Shown here: one piece after another, positions 16,159-25,069 of the stretch
Layout of the letters: the number at the start of each line of letters is the position of its first letter
Numbering within the stretch: the first letter of the stretch is position 1
Origin: Actinomycetota bacterium
Lineage (GTDB): Bacteria; Actinomycetota; Actinomycetes; Mycobacteriales; Mycobacteriaceae
Assembly (NCBI GenBank): GCA_030836785.1
Contig: JAUPLT010000134.1
Coordinates: forward strand, 1-36,502
Length of the DNA: 36,502 nt
Direction: 5' to 3'
Program-made: the position numbers and the translations under genes
The notes under the pieces: model-generated
Told to the model about the DNA's origin: nothing
What the model saw: only the letters and a program-made list of their open reading frames with translations
Database searches by the model: none

Positions 16159-16331
16159 GGGCTCCTCCATGGTCACGGTGCTCGCCGATCGGTCGTCCCG
16201 TCGGGGAGCGTGTATCTACTGTCTCAGACGTTTGAGCGCGGGTACTTGTTCCCGTGCCCTACCGATGTGTCGTGTCTCACGCTCCCGATCGTCGGTTCGT
16301 GCGGTGATCGCGTGTCATGCAGTGTGGGGGT
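16159..16331. other. Divergent intergenic region with a 14-bp palindrome (16223-16236)
   Basis: CTCAGACGTTTGAG at 16223-16236 matches its reverse complement at 12 of 14 positions. On the minus strand TAGATA (16212-16217) next to it is a weak -10 candidate for the DUF7455 gene. No hairpin or RNA gene is seen. Confidence 0.35.
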
Positions 16332-16688
16332 ATGTGCCCGAAACCGCAACCGCTGGTCCATCTGTGCCCGGCCGCCGAATGGGCGGCCGCCCGCGTGGCT
16401 GGGGAGGTGCGGGCGGAGTCGCTGGGGACGGTCGGCTTCGTGCACCTGTCGACGCGGCAGCAGGTCCACCTGCCGGCGAATCGCCTCTTCGCCGGACGCA
16501 GTGACGTGGTGCTGCTGTACGTCCACCCAGATCGCCTGGATGCACCACTGCGGTGGGAACCGGGTCTGCCCGAGGATCCCCCGACGCTCCGATTCCCGCA
16601 CCTGTACGGACCACTGCCGACCAGTGCCGTCATCGCCGTGAGCAGTTATCTGCCGGGTTCCGACGGACGATTCGCGCCGATCGGATAG
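16332..16688 (+). CDS. DUF952 protein (Rv2705c type)
   Basis: 118 residues from the ATG at 16332. DUF952 proteins are small cytoplasmic proteins with a barrel fold related to ADP-ribosyltransferase-like or GST-annotated entries; no function is proven. The family signature is visible as LVHLCPAAEWAAA, GFVHLSTRQQVH (conserved FIHxS motif), DVVLLYV, LRWEP, and FPHLYGPLP. The GGGGGT just before the ATG is the nearest ribosome binding site; an in-frame ATG at 16317 would add five residues. The gene is convergent with sigA, with a small GC hairpin between the stops. Confidence 0.85.
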   Translation: MCPKPQPLVHLCPAAEWAAARVAGEVRAESLGTVGFVHLSTRQQVHLPANRLFAGRSDVVLLYVHPDRLDAPLRWEPGLPEDPPTLRFPHLYGPLPTSAVIAVSSYLPGSDGRFAPIG

Positions 16689-16696
16689 CCGGGACG

Positions 16697-16713
16697 CCGG
16701 GGATCGACCCCGG
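16697..16713. terminator. Small bidirectional hairpin between DUF952 gene and sigA
   Basis: CCGGGG-ATCGA-CCCCGG, a perfect 6-bp stem with a 5-base loop, occupies most of the 27-base gap between two convergent stop codons. It lacks a U-tract. Confidence 0.4.
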
Positions 16714-16715
16714 GC

Positions 16716-18197
<1,482 letters not shown>

Positions 18198-18324
18198 GTA
18201 CGCCCTTTCAGTCATGCAGTCTTCGGCGGACGTAGCAGTCGCACCAAAAACGTCGGTTATCGGAAGTATCGGCCTGACCGCTTCAGCGAGCCTCGCCGCT
18301 TCCGGTCCGCGACCGCCGTGGGCC

Positions 18325-18330
18325 ATTGTA
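18325..18330 (-). promoter_or_regulatory. Candidate sigA -10 box (TACAAT)
   Basis: On the minus strand TACAAT matches the mycobacterial -10 consensus closely, about 125 bases before the sigA start. The 17-18 bases upstream give no convincing TTGACA. The intervening leader would be long. Motif evidence only. Confidence 0.35.
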
Positions 18331-18369
18331 ACGACCAACGGGGAGTCCGTCGGCCAGCGACGCCTGGGA

Positions 18370-19146
18370 TCAGGACTTGGCCTGGGCTTCGGCCGCCGCC
18401 ATCGCGGCTCCGACGATGCCCGCGGTGTTCAGCAGTTCGGCCGCTACCACGGGTGTGCGGTTCTTCAGCAGCGGAATCCACTTCTCCGATTTTCGGCTGA
18501 TTCCGCCACCGACGATGATCAGGTCCGGCCAGATGGCGTTCTCGACGGCCACCAGAACCTTGGTGACCTCCTTGGTCCAGCGCCGGTAGCCCCAATCCTT
18601 GAGTTCCTTGACCGAGGACGCTGCCCGGTGCTCGGCTTCCTTGCCGTCCACCTCGATATGGCCGAACTCGGTGTTGGGGAGCAACATGCCGTTATGGATG
18701 ACGGCCGAACCGATGCCCGTGCCGAAGGTCAGAAGCACGACCACGCCGCTTCGGTTGCGGCCGGCACCGTAGTGCTGTTCGGCCAGCCCGGCGGCGTCGG
18801 CGTCGTTGAGGACGGTGACCGGGCGACCACCCATGGCCTTGCTGTACGCCTCGGCGGCGTTCACGCCGATCCAGTCCCGGTCGACGTTGGCGGCGGTCTG
18901 CACGACACCGTCGACCACGACGCCGGGATAGGTCACCCCCAGGGGCCCGTCCCAGTCGAAATGCGCCACCACCGCGGCCACCACCTCGGTGACGGCCCCG
19001 GGAGTGGCGGGTTGCGGTGTCTCGAGACGGAAGCGGTCGCCGACGAGCCTTCCGGTGTCGAGGTCGACCAGAGCGCCCTTGACGCCGCTGCCACCGACGT
19101 CGACGCCGAGGGCGTGGCGCGCGGTGCTGGGCTGGGTCGATGTCAT
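18370..19146 (-). CDS. ppgK: Polyphosphate glucokinase
   Basis: 258 residues. PpgK phosphorylates glucose using polyphosphate (or ATP), a feature of actinobacteria. ROK/actin-fold motifs are visible: phosphate-1 [17 protein letters not shown] (from Asp16), the sugar-binding loop [17 protein letters not shown] with the catalytic Asp, phosphate-2 [11 protein letters not shown], the EFGHIEVDG segment, and adenosine motif LIIVGGGIS. The ATG at 19144-19146 has GGGAGAT about 7 bases upstream. A TAGTGT -10 candidate lies near 19180 on the minus strand. The gene is divergent from suhB and sits between it and sigA, as in M. tuberculosis. Confidence 0.95.
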   Translation of the reverse strand: MTSTQPSTARHALGVDVGGSGVKGALVDLDTGRLVGDRFRLETPQPATPGAVTEVVAAVVAHFDWDGPLGVTYPGVVVDGVVQTAANVDRDWIGVNAAEAYSKAMGGRPVTVLNDADAAGLAEQHYGAGRNRSGVVVLLTFGTGIGSAVIHNGMLLPNTEFGHIEVDGKEAEHRAASSVKELKDWGYRRWTKEVTKVLVAVENAIWPDLIIVGGGISRKSEKWIPLLKNRTPVVAAELLNTAGIVGAAMAAAEAQAKS

Positions 19147-19226
19147 GGTGGATCTCCCATCGGTCGGACCCCAACACTAATGGGTGGGCCGGCCCGCGAT
19201 ACCGGGATTGTGTTGCGATAGGAGGC

Positions 19227-20054
19227 ATGTCCGAGGTTGATGTCGATGCTCTGCGCGTAACGGCGGAACAGGTGGTCGACGTGGCCGCCAGGTTCGTGCG
19301 ACGGCGACGCGCCGAAATGTTCGCGGCCGACGGCGGAGGATCGGTGCGGACCAAGAGCAGCCCCACCGATCCGGTGACAGTGGCCGACACCGAGACCGAA
19401 GGGCTGGTGCGTGACCTTCTCGCCGACCTGCGGCCCGGTGAGCCGATCGTGGGGGAGGAGGGCGGTGGCCCTGCGGGTGGACCTGCCCCGCTGTGCTGGG
19501 TCGTGGATCCCATCGACGGGACGGTCAACTTCCTCTACGGGATACCGGCCTATGCCGTCTCGCTGGCGGCGCAGGTCGACGGCGTCTCCGTGGCCGGGGC
19601 GGTGGCCGATGTGGTCAGCGGCGAGATCTACTCGGCAGCGCAGGGCCGCGGCGCAACCGTCGCCGTGGGCGGCGAGTCCCGGGTCCTGAGATGTACGGCT
19701 GTGACGGATCTCTCCATGGTGCTGCTGGGCACCGGGTTCGGCTACCAGCCGCAGCGGCGGGCGGTTCAGGCTGCGCTGCTGGCGCGGATGCTTCCGCAGG
19801 TTCGTGATGTCCGCAGGTTCGGATCCGCCGCGCTGGACCTCTGCCACGTGGCCGCCGGGCGCCTGGACGCCTACTACGAGCACGGTTTGAACGTGTGGGA
19901 CTGGGCCGCCGCCGCACTGATCGCGAAGGAAGCCGGTGCGGTGGTGCGTACACCCGCCGAGCCGGAAGACGTGTTGATCGCCGCCGCGCCCGGGGTCGCC
20001 CACGAGCTTCGCGAAACCCTCTGCAGGCTGGGTGGGTTGGCGCCGCTGCCCTGA
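19227..20054 (+). CDS. suhB: Inositol monophosphatase family protein (SuhB)
   Basis: 275 residues. The enzyme removes phosphate from inositol-1-phosphate, supplying inositol for phosphatidylinositol and its mannosides in mycobacteria. Metal-binding motifs of the family are seen: GEEGG (Glu77/78), WVVDPIDGTVNF (Asp94, Asp97, Gly98, Thr99) and VWDWAA (Asp225). SPTDPVTVADTETE precedes them. The ATG at 19227 is the only good start before the conserved helix, although its AGGAGG is only one base away, an oddly short spacing; translation may be inefficient or initiate differently. It runs divergently from ppgK. Confidence 0.92.
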   Translation: MSEVDVDALRVTAEQVVDVAARFVRRRRAEMFAADGGGSVRTKSSPTDPVTVADTETEGLVRDLLADLRPGEPIVGEEGGGPAGGPAPLCWVVDPIDGTVNFLYGIPAYAVSLAAQVDGVSVAGAVADVVSGEIYSAAQGRGATVAVGGESRVLRCTAVTDLSMVLLGTGFGYQPQRRAVQAALLARMLPQVRDVRRFGSAALDLCHVAAGRLDAYYEHGLNVWDWAAAALIAKEAGAVVRTPAEPEDVLIAAAPGVAHELRETLCRLGGLAPLP

Positions 20055-20091
20055 CCGCGGCCAGGGGGCCTTGACCGGACGATCACCCCGC

Positions 20092-20742
20092 TCAGCAGGT
20101 GCCGTTGTGAATCTTGGTGAGCAGAGCGGAATCGGCGGGTTCGACGGCGCCGGGCCGGAGTCCGGAAAGCACCGCGGCGATGTCGTCGCTGTTGGACAAC
20201 GACGAGAAGTCGGTGCCGATGACGAGATCCACCGAGTCGTCCTCGCGGTCGTCGCGGTAGAGCTCCACACAGGGCGCCACGAGCCAGGCCGTCGCGGCAT
20301 TGGCCTTGCCGGACTCGCCGAACCGGATCTGGCCCTGGCAGGCCAGCCGGGTCCCGGCGTAGATCGGATCGTTGGCGGCGGTCGGCGCGGCGAATCCAAG
20401 GTCGCGCAGCGCCCCGGCGACCTCGCCGGCCTGCCCGCCCATGCCGCTGGCGTTGAGCACCCGGATCTTGGTCTCCGCCAGCTTGGCGGGCGCGACGTCG
20501 ATCAGCACCGAACCCGACACCCGCTGGCCCAGCTTGGGGGCCGCCGCGTCGGTCGTCGTCGGGGGCGCGTTGCAGGTTGCCGTATCGGCGATGGTCACCG
20601 GGCGGGTCAACACCACGCCCCATGCCACCGCCGTCATCGCCGCAAGGACCGCCACCGCTACCAGGGCCGGCCGATAGTTGCGCCGCCGGAACGGTTGGCC
20701 GTCCTTGTCGAGCGACGAGCCATCGGTGATGAGAGCGACCAC
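20092..20742 (-). CDS. cei: Envelope integrity protein Cei (Rv2700 type)
   Basis: 216 residues from the GTG at 20740-20742, the length I recall for M. tuberculosis Cei. The short cytoplasmic N-terminus with PFRRRN is followed by one TM helix (about 26-46: VAVAVLAAMTAVAWGVVLT) and a large exported LytR_C-like domain with IRVLNASGMGGQAGEVAGALRDLGF and PTAANDPIYAGTRL. Three cysteines sit in the exported part plus one at the C-terminus (HNGTC), likely disulfide bonded. Cei supports cell envelope integrity in mycobacteria. The open frame goes back to 20784, but the VVALITDGS start matches the family. A CRP-like site lies upstream. Confidence 0.9.
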   Translation of the reverse strand: MVALITDGSSLDKDGQPFRRRNYRPALVAVAVLAAMTAVAWGVVLTRPVTIADTATCNAPPTTTDAAAPKLGQRVSGSVLIDVAPAKLAETKIRVLNASGMGGQAGEVAGALRDLGFAAPTAANDPIYAGTRLACQGQIRFGESGKANAATAWLVAPCVELYRDDREDDSVDLVIGTDFSSLSNSDDIAAVLSGLRPGAVEPADSALLTKIHNGTC

Positions 20743-20797
20743 GATCTGCACTGTAGTGGCCCGATCTCGTGCCAGGTCCGGCACACTCCATCACGAT

Positions 20798-20813
20798 AGT
20801 GACGGAAATCACA
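20798..20813. promoter_or_regulatory. CRP-like binding site between cei and the DUF4193 gene
   Basis: AGTGA-CGGAAA-TCACA matches the classic CRP palindrome TGTGA-N6-TCACA at 9 of 10 arm positions. A -10-like TATCGT for cei (minus strand, 20793-20798) abuts it, so CRP might repress cei. For the rightward gene it lies roughly 70 bases before a TTGTTT / TGATAC candidate promoter (20841-20870). Motif evidence only. Confidence 0.45.
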
Positions 20814-20918
20814 CAGCGGTTATCGCGATCCGGGCAGTAATTGTTTGGCGGAGGCGTTCGACGCTGATACAAACCTCTGCTGGGGCTCAGCACGAGGTCC
20901 TCACTGAGGGAAGTGGAT

Positions 20919-21221
20919 ATGGCAACTGACTACGACGCCCCCCGGCGTACAGAGACCGACGAGGTTTCCGAAGACTCGTTGGAAGAGCTCACCGCGCGCC
21001 GCAATGAGGCGCAGTCCGCCGTCGTCGATGTCGATGAGACGGAGTCTGCCGAGTCCTTCGAACTCCCCGGCGCGGACCTTTCCGGCGAGGAACTTTCGGT
21101 GCGGGTTGTGCCCAAGCAGGCCGACGAGTTCACCTGCTCGAGCTGTTTTCTCGTACATCACCGCAGCCGCCTGGCCAGCGAGAAGAACGGGATGATGATC
21201 TGTACCGACTGCGCAGCCTGA
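20919..21221 (+). CDS. DUF4193 small acidic zinc-ribbon protein (Rv2699c type)
   Basis: 100 residues, nearly identical to M. tuberculosis Rv2699c from memory. The acidic N-terminal two thirds (DYDAPRRTETDEVSEDSLEEL ... DETESAESFELPGADLSG) is followed by VVPKQADEFTCSSCFLVHH and MICTDCAA. CSSC and CTDC make a C4 zinc-ribbon-like site. The family is restricted to actinobacteria and has no known function. The ATG at 20919 gives the invariant MATDYDAPRR start with GAGGGAAG upstream; an in-frame GTG at 20913 is less likely. Confidence 0.9.
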   Translation: MATDYDAPRRTETDEVSEDSLEELTARRNEAQSAVVDVDETESAESFELPGADLSGEELSVRVVPKQADEFTCSSCFLVHHRSRLASEKNGMMICTDCAA

Positions 21222-21261
21222 CGCGGCACTGCGCGTGAGCGCCCGTGGTTCCGGAGTCGGT

Positions 21262-21738
21262 TCAGCTGCGCAGCGCTGACAGGACCCGCTCGGGGTGGCG
21301 GGTGCTGATCAGCCAGTACGGAGTCGGGTCGTCCGGGTCGTCGAGAACGATCAGGACCATCGGGCCGACCCAACTCCGGTGCAGCACGAATGCGGCCGGG
21401 TCGAGTTGACGCCCCAGCGCAGCCGACTTCGCGGTCCGCGGAACGGCGGCTGACTTGCTCACCACCGACGTGGGTAGATGTGCGGGGCCGGCTAGGAGTT
21501 CGACTCCCGTAGGGGTGCTCACCACCTGGATCTCGGTACGGCTGAGCCACAGCAGCACCCCGGCCGCGGCGATCGCCAGAACCGCGTACGGGATCCAGTC
21601 GGGAAGTGGGCGCACGCCCAGGTTGACCTCGTAGGCGAGTACCGCCGATGCGCCGATTCCGAGCGGCCACCACCACCAGGGCACCCGTAGTCGTTCGCGA
21701 TAGCGCACGGTTTGCGAGGTCACGCGCGGGGCAGACAC
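21262..21738 (-). CDS. DUF3093 membrane protein (Rv2698 type)
   Basis: 158 residues from the GTG at 21736-21738. The conserved N-terminal [13 protein letters not shown] is followed by two TM helices (about 25-45 and 50-68) and a C-terminal soluble part with [38 protein letters not shown]. This is the typical DUF3093 layout. Function unknown. The GTG lies 7 bases after a TACCCT -10 box on the minus strand with no ribosome binding site, suggesting a leaderless message. It is divergent from dut with only 25 bases between the start codons. Confidence 0.86.
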   Translation of the reverse strand: MSAPRVTSQTVRYRERLRVPWWWWPLGIGASAVLAYEVNLGVRPLPDWIPYAVLAIAAAGVLLWLSRTEIQVVSTPTGVELLAGPAHLPTSVVSKSAAVPRTAKSAALGRQLDPAAFVLHRSWVGPMVLIVLDDPDDPTPYWLISTRHPERVLSALRS

Positions 21739-21745
21739 CGGTCCA

Positions 21746-21755
21746 AGGGTAGTCT
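21746..21755. promoter_or_regulatory. Divergent promoter with overlapping -10 boxes (dut / DUF3093 gene)
   Basis: The 10-bp AGGGTAGTCT contains TAGTCT (21750-21755, plus strand) followed by 8 bases and the dut GTG, and TACCCT on the minus strand (21746-21751) followed by 7 bases and the DUF3093 GTG. The two -10 boxes share the central TA. Neither gene has a Shine-Dalgarno sequence, so both look leaderless. RNA polymerase can occupy only one direction at a time. Confidence 0.6.
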
Positions 21756-21763
21756 TTGCCCTC

Positions 21764-22228
21764 GTGCTCATTGATCTCCCGGTGGTTCGCCTCGACCGCG
21801 AACTCCCGATGCCCGGCCGCGCCCACGAGGGCGATGCCGGCGTTGATCTGTTCAGCGCCCAGGACGTCGAACTTCGGCCGGGTCAGCGCGCGCTGGTGCC
21901 CACCGGCGTTGCGGTGGCAATACCGCACGGCATGGTGGGCCTGGTTCACCCCCGCTCGGGTCTGGCTGCGCGCGTTGGGCTTTCAATCGTCAACAGTCCC
22001 GGCACGATCGATGCGGGCTACCGTGGCGAGATCAAAGTGGCACTGATCAACCTCGACCCGACCGAGCCGATCATCATTCGGCGCGGCGACCGCATCGCCC
22101 AGTTGCTGGTCCAGCGGGTCGAGTTACCCGAGCTGGTCGAGGTGGCTTCTTTTGACGAGGCTGGACTGGCTGACACATCCCGTGGCGACGGTGGCCACGG
22201 TTCCTCCGGCGGACATGCGAGTTTGTGA
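21764..22228 (+). CDS. dut: Deoxyuridine 5'-triphosphate nucleotidohydrolase (dUTPase)
   Basis: 154 residues, the length of the M. tuberculosis enzyme. It hydrolyses dUTP to dUMP and pyrophosphate, keeping uracil out of DNA. All five motifs of the trimeric dUTPases are present: 1 [11 protein letters not shown], 2 PRSGLA, 3 [11 protein letters not shown] with catalytic Asp83 and Tyr86, 4 [10 protein letters not shown], and 5 [12 protein letters not shown] at the C-terminus. The mycobacterial segment [12 protein letters not shown] is also kept. The GTG start is 8 bases from a -10 box (leaderless). The stop codon overlaps the next start by one base (TGATG), indicating coupled translation. Confidence 0.96.
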   Translation: MLIDLPVVRLDRELPMPGRAHEGDAGVDLFSAQDVELRPGQRALVPTGVAVAIPHGMVGLVHPRSGLAARVGLSIVNSPGTIDAGYRGEIKVALINLDPTEPIIIRRGDRIAQLLVQRVELPELVEVASFDEAGLADTSRGDGGHGSSGGHASL

Positions 22229-23142
22229 TGGCATTCGGCAGACGTAAAAAAGACCAGCAGCCGGCCGACCAGGCGCAGGCGAAGCCCGGCGATGCGGTCG
22301 AGGATGTCGGTTCGGCGAGTGCCGGCCCAACGTCGGACCCGGCTCCTGCGGTCAGAGCTGCCCAGAGTCAGCCCGCCGAGTCGGATGATTCCGATGAGGG
22401 TCCGTTCGATATCGAGGACTTCGACAACCCCGAGGATGCTCTCGTCGCGCGCCTCGATCTCGGGTCGGTTCTCATCCCGATGCCGGCCGGTGGCCAGGTC
22501 CAGGTGGAACTCAGCCAGAACGGCGTGCCGAGCGCGATCTGGGTGGTCACCCCCAACGGCCGGTTCACGATCGCCGCCTACGCGGCGCCGAAGTCCGCGG
22601 GTCAGTGGCGCGAAGTGGCCGGCGAACTCGCCGAAGCGTTGCGCAAGGACAATGCGTCGGTGTCCATCCAGGACGGCCGGTGGGGCCGGGAGGTGGTCGG
22701 TTCTGGCGCGGGGGTGGTTCGCTTCATCGGGATCGACGGCTATCGGTGGATGATCCGCTGCGTCGTCAACGGCAACCCGGACTCGATGGAGGCGCTGGCC
22801 GCCGAGGCCCGCGAAGCACTTTCCGACACGGTTGTCCGGCGCGGCGAGACCCCGATGCCCGCGCGGACTCCGCTCCCGGTTCAGTTGCCCGAGCAGTTGG
22901 CCGCTCAACTGCGGGCGGCCGCGGCCCAGCAGGCCCAGCAGGCCCAGCAGGCAATTCTGGCGGCTCAGCAGGCTCAGCAGGCTCAGCAGGCCATGTTGGC
23001 CGCCCAGCAGGCTCTGCTGGCCCAGCAACAGCAGCAGGCCGAGCGGTCGCCGGCACCATCGGAGCCTCGTGACGCTGACGAACGGCGCAGCGCAGCCGGG
23101 TCGGCCATGCAGCAGTTGCGCGGGACGGGCAGCGGCGGCTGA
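22228..23142 (+). CDS. DUF3710 protein with Gln/Ala-rich tail (Rv2696c type)
   Basis: 304 residues. A basic start ([11 protein letters not shown]) and acidic linker (DDSDEGPFDIEDFD) lead into the DUF3710 domain (about 65-205: ARLDLGSVLIPMP, SAIWVVTPNGRFTIAAYAAPKS, RWGREV, IDGYRWMIRCVVNG). Family function unknown. Residues about 233-270 are almost only Gln, Ala and Leu, encoded by repeated CAGCAGGCC-type units, probably a coiled coil or disordered helix. The ATG overlaps the dut stop (TGATG), so it is translated with dut. The gene ends 7 bases before the convergent hydrolase gene. Confidence 0.86.
   Translation: MAFGRRKKDQQPADQAQAKPGDAVEDVGSASAGPTSDPAPAVRAAQSQPAESDDSDEGPFDIEDFDNPEDALVARLDLGSVLIPMPAGGQVQVELSQNGVPSAIWVVTPNGRFTIAAYAAPKSAGQWREVAGELAEALRKDNASVSIQDGRWGREVVGSGAGVVRFIGIDGYRWMIRCVVNGNPDSMEALAAEAREALSDTVVRRGETPMPARTPLPVQLPEQLAAQLRAAAAQQAQQAQQAILAAQQAQQAQQAMLAAQQALLAQQQQQAERSPAPSEPRDADERRSAAGSAMQQLRGTGSGG
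22924..23037 (+). repeat. CAG-rich 9-bp repeats encoding a Gln/Ala tract
   Basis: GCCCAGCAG x3 (22924-22950), GCTCAGCAG x3 (about 22963-22989), then further CAGCAG and CAACAGCAGCAG units. All are in frame in the DUF3710 gene and give AQQ repeats. The two different alanine codons show two separate expansion blocks. Confidence 0.9.
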
Positions 23143-23149
23143 ATCCGGG

Positions 23150-23872
23150 TCACCCGGCGTCGGTGTTCGTCGTTGCGGCCGCGATGAGCGCGTCGACGCA
23201 GGCCGTTCCCAGGATCTCGGGATCGCGGCCGAACTGATCTAGTTGAACCGTTCGCAGCACCGCCCGGGGTGCTGCGCGGACCCATTCGCGGGCCACGGCG
23301 ATCGGATGAAGCAGGTCATCGGAAGCCGCCGCGACACCCATCGGTGGCTGCAGTCGGCTCAACTGGTCCACCGTGGGGGCGACGTACTCGGACGCCGCGT
23401 CGAGCGCGTCAGGGAGATCGGGCCACTGCCGTAGCCATGACCTGCTCAGCTCGGCGGCCAGCCAGTCCGGACTGGAAGCGCGCATCTGTGCTGTCACCGC
23501 AGCCAGGCCGCTACGCCGCAGTTCGGCGGCGGTGTGTCTGGCCGAGACGGCGGCCGGAGCGGCGCCGGGCACTCCGGTCCACGGTGGCAGCGCGGCCAGC
23601 ACCCCGAGCGTCCGGTCCGGATTGGCCAGTGCCCAGACAGCGGCGACCACGGCCCCCAACGACACTCCGCCGACGACGATCCGCTGGTCGGCTGCGGCGT
23701 CGGAGAGCGCGTCCAGATAGCCCGTGACGAGATCACGGGGGACCGGACGAACCGGACTGGCGACGGCGCCGACCCGGTCGAGAGGTTCGGCGAACACCCG
23801 CCGTAGGTAGTCCTCATCTGACCCCGTCCCCGGCAGGAGGACGGTCAACACACCCTGAAGCGGTACCGACAC
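23150..23872 (-). CDS. Alpha/beta-hydrolase fold protein (Rv2695 type)
   Basis: 240 residues from the GTG at 23870-23872. A first strand GVLTVLLPGTGSDEDYL (with an HG-like oxyanion loop) and the nucleophile elbow GGVSLGAVVA (GxSxG, Ser about 97) identify an alpha/beta hydrolase. A likely acid is in ASDDLLHPIA and the catalytic His near the C-terminus is not clear (candidates DLLHP). Substrate unknown. The open frame extends to 23944, but the start is chosen just before the first conserved strand, as in the family; the ribosome binding site is weak. It is convergent with the DUF3710 gene. Confidence 0.78.
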   Translation of the reverse strand: MSVPLQGVLTVLLPGTGSDEDYLRRVFAEPLDRVGAVASPVRPVPRDLVTGYLDALSDAAADQRIVVGGVSLGAVVAAVWALANPDRTLGVLAALPPWTGVPGAAPAAVSARHTAAELRRSGLAAVTAQMRASSPDWLAAELSRSWLRQWPDLPDALDAASEYVAPTVDQLSRLQPPMGVAAASDDLLHPIAVAREWVRAAPRAVLRTVQLDQFGRDPEILGTACVDALIAAATTNTDAG

Positions 23873-23970
23873 CAGACGATGGTGCCGGACGAACGGTCTA
23901 AGTCCGGGCAGGTGGGTACGCCTCGTGGCGCAATGGAACCGCAAGGTCTACCGTGGCGTTGCACAGCGCT

Positions 23971-24009
23971 CCAATTTCAGGGCACCAAATTTCAGGGCAC
24001 CAATTCAGG
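23971..24009 (+). repeat. About 15-bp tandem repeat in the leader of the OB-fold gene
   Basis: CCAATTTCAGGGCA (23971-23984), CCAAATTTCAGGGCA (23985-23999) and a truncated CCAATTCAGG (24000-24009) follow one another. The last copy runs into the AGGAG ribosome binding site of the gene starting at 24016. A TACCGT -10 candidate is at 23949-23954, so the repeats would be in the mRNA leader. Confidence 0.85.
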
Positions 24010-24015
24010 AGAGTC

Positions 24016-24378
24016 ATGGCCCCGGCCGAAGGTTTTGCCCGCCGCCTCACCCGTCGGCGTACCGAGAGCCCCGAGCAGCGCGAGGCCGAGGAATGTACCG
24101 GTGAGTCCGCTGCCCAGCGGGCGGTTGACTGCCGTCGCGGCCAGGAGGTGACCATGGTGGGCGAATTGCGCAGCGTGGACACCAACGCCAAGGGCTGTGG
24201 CTGTGGTGTGCGGGCGGAGTTCTTCGACGGCACCGAGATGGTGACACTGGTATGGATGGGCCAGCGCCGTATACCGGGCATCGAATGCGGACGCACGTTG
24301 CGGGTGCGCGGACGGTTGGGGACGCTCGACAACGGAGGCAAGGCGATCTACAACCCGCACTACGAGATCCAGCGTTGA
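24016..24378 (+). CDS. OB-fold nucleic-acid-binding domain protein (Rv2694c type)
   Basis: 120 residues. A basic, charged N-terminus (APAEGFARRLTRRRTESPEQREAEE, no motif assigned) is followed by an OB-fold: EVTMVGELRSVDTNAKGCGCGVRAEFFDGTEMVTLVWMGQRRIPGIECGRTLRVRGRLG ... resembling RecG/tRNA-anticodon-type OB domains (described in short pieces; core about 45-118). It probably binds single-stranded nucleic acid, but this is inferred. The ATG at 24016 has AGGAG 5-6 bases upstream. Its stop overlaps the TTG start of the next gene. Confidence 0.82.
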   Translation: MAPAEGFARRLTRRRTESPEQREAEECTGESAAQRAVDCRRGQEVTMVGELRSVDTNAKGCGCGVRAEFFDGTEMVTLVWMGQRRIPGIECGRTLRVRGRLGTLDNGGKAIYNPHYEIQR

Positions 24379-25034
24379 CCGAAGCCGATACCGGGACGGA
24401 TCGCGACGATCCCCCCACAAGTACCACCCCCGGCCAGGCTCTCCTCGGCCAGATGGGTGGGGTCAGCGGTCTCATCTACTCCGCATTGCCGGTGGCGGTA
24501 CTCGTTCCGGTCAACACGGCGTTCGGCCTGCTGCCGGCGATTCTGTCCGCGCTGGCCGCCGCCGCCGCGATCCTGGTGTGGCGACTGGTGCGCAAGGACT
24601 CCGTCCAGCCCGCGGTCGCCGGATTCGCCGGTGTCGGCATCAGCGCGCTGATCGCCTGGTGGGTGGGCGAGTCCAAGGGGTATTTCCTCCTCGGCATCTG
24701 GATGTCATTGTTCTGGGCGGTGGTCTTCACCCTGTCGGTGCTCATCCGCCGTCCCGCGGTGGGTTTCGTGTGGAGTTGGATCAACGGGCATGACCGGGCC
24801 TGGCGGAAGTCCCGCCGGGCCGTGCTCGCCTTCGATCTGGCCACCCTGACCTGGGTGCTGGTCTTCGGCGCGCGCTTCGTGGTGCAGCACCACCTCTACG
24901 ACGCGGACAAGACCGGCTGGCTCGGGGTCGCCCGGATCGCCATGGGGTGGCCGTTGGCCGCCATCGGGGCTCTGGTGACCTACCTCGCCATCCGGGCGGC
25001 GCAACGCTCTCTGCGCGCCTCCGAGCAGGTCTGA
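24375..25034 (+). CDS. DUF3159 membrane protein (Rv2693c type)
   Basis: 219 residues from a TTG at 24375, which overlaps the preceding TGA (TTGA), suggesting coupled translation. A hydrophilic N-terminus (about 1-25) precedes four to six TM segments: SALPVAVLVPVNTAFGLLP, LAAAAAILVWRLV, VAGVGI-like FAGVGISALIAWWV, YFLLGIWMSLFWAVVFTLSVLI, LATLTWVLVFGARFVV and WPLAAIGALVTYLA. Conserved short motifs include GESKGYFLLGI and WINGHDRAWR. DUF3159 function is unknown. The alternative start is ATG 24453 (MGGVSGLIYS). The gene is convergent with ceoC. Confidence 0.8.
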   Translation: MTEADTGTDRDDPPTSTTPGQALLGQMGGVSGLIYSALPVAVLVPVNTAFGLLPAILSALAAAAAILVWRLVRKDSVQPAVAGFAGVGISALIAWWVGESKGYFLLGIWMSLFWAVVFTLSVLIRRPAVGFVWSWINGHDRAWRKSRRAVLAFDLATLTWVLVFGARFVVQHHLYDADKTGWLGVARIAMGWPLAAIGALVTYLAIRAAQRSLRASEQV

Positions 25035-25069
25035 CCGGGCCCGAGCAACTCGACCCGCGCGGGACGCCG

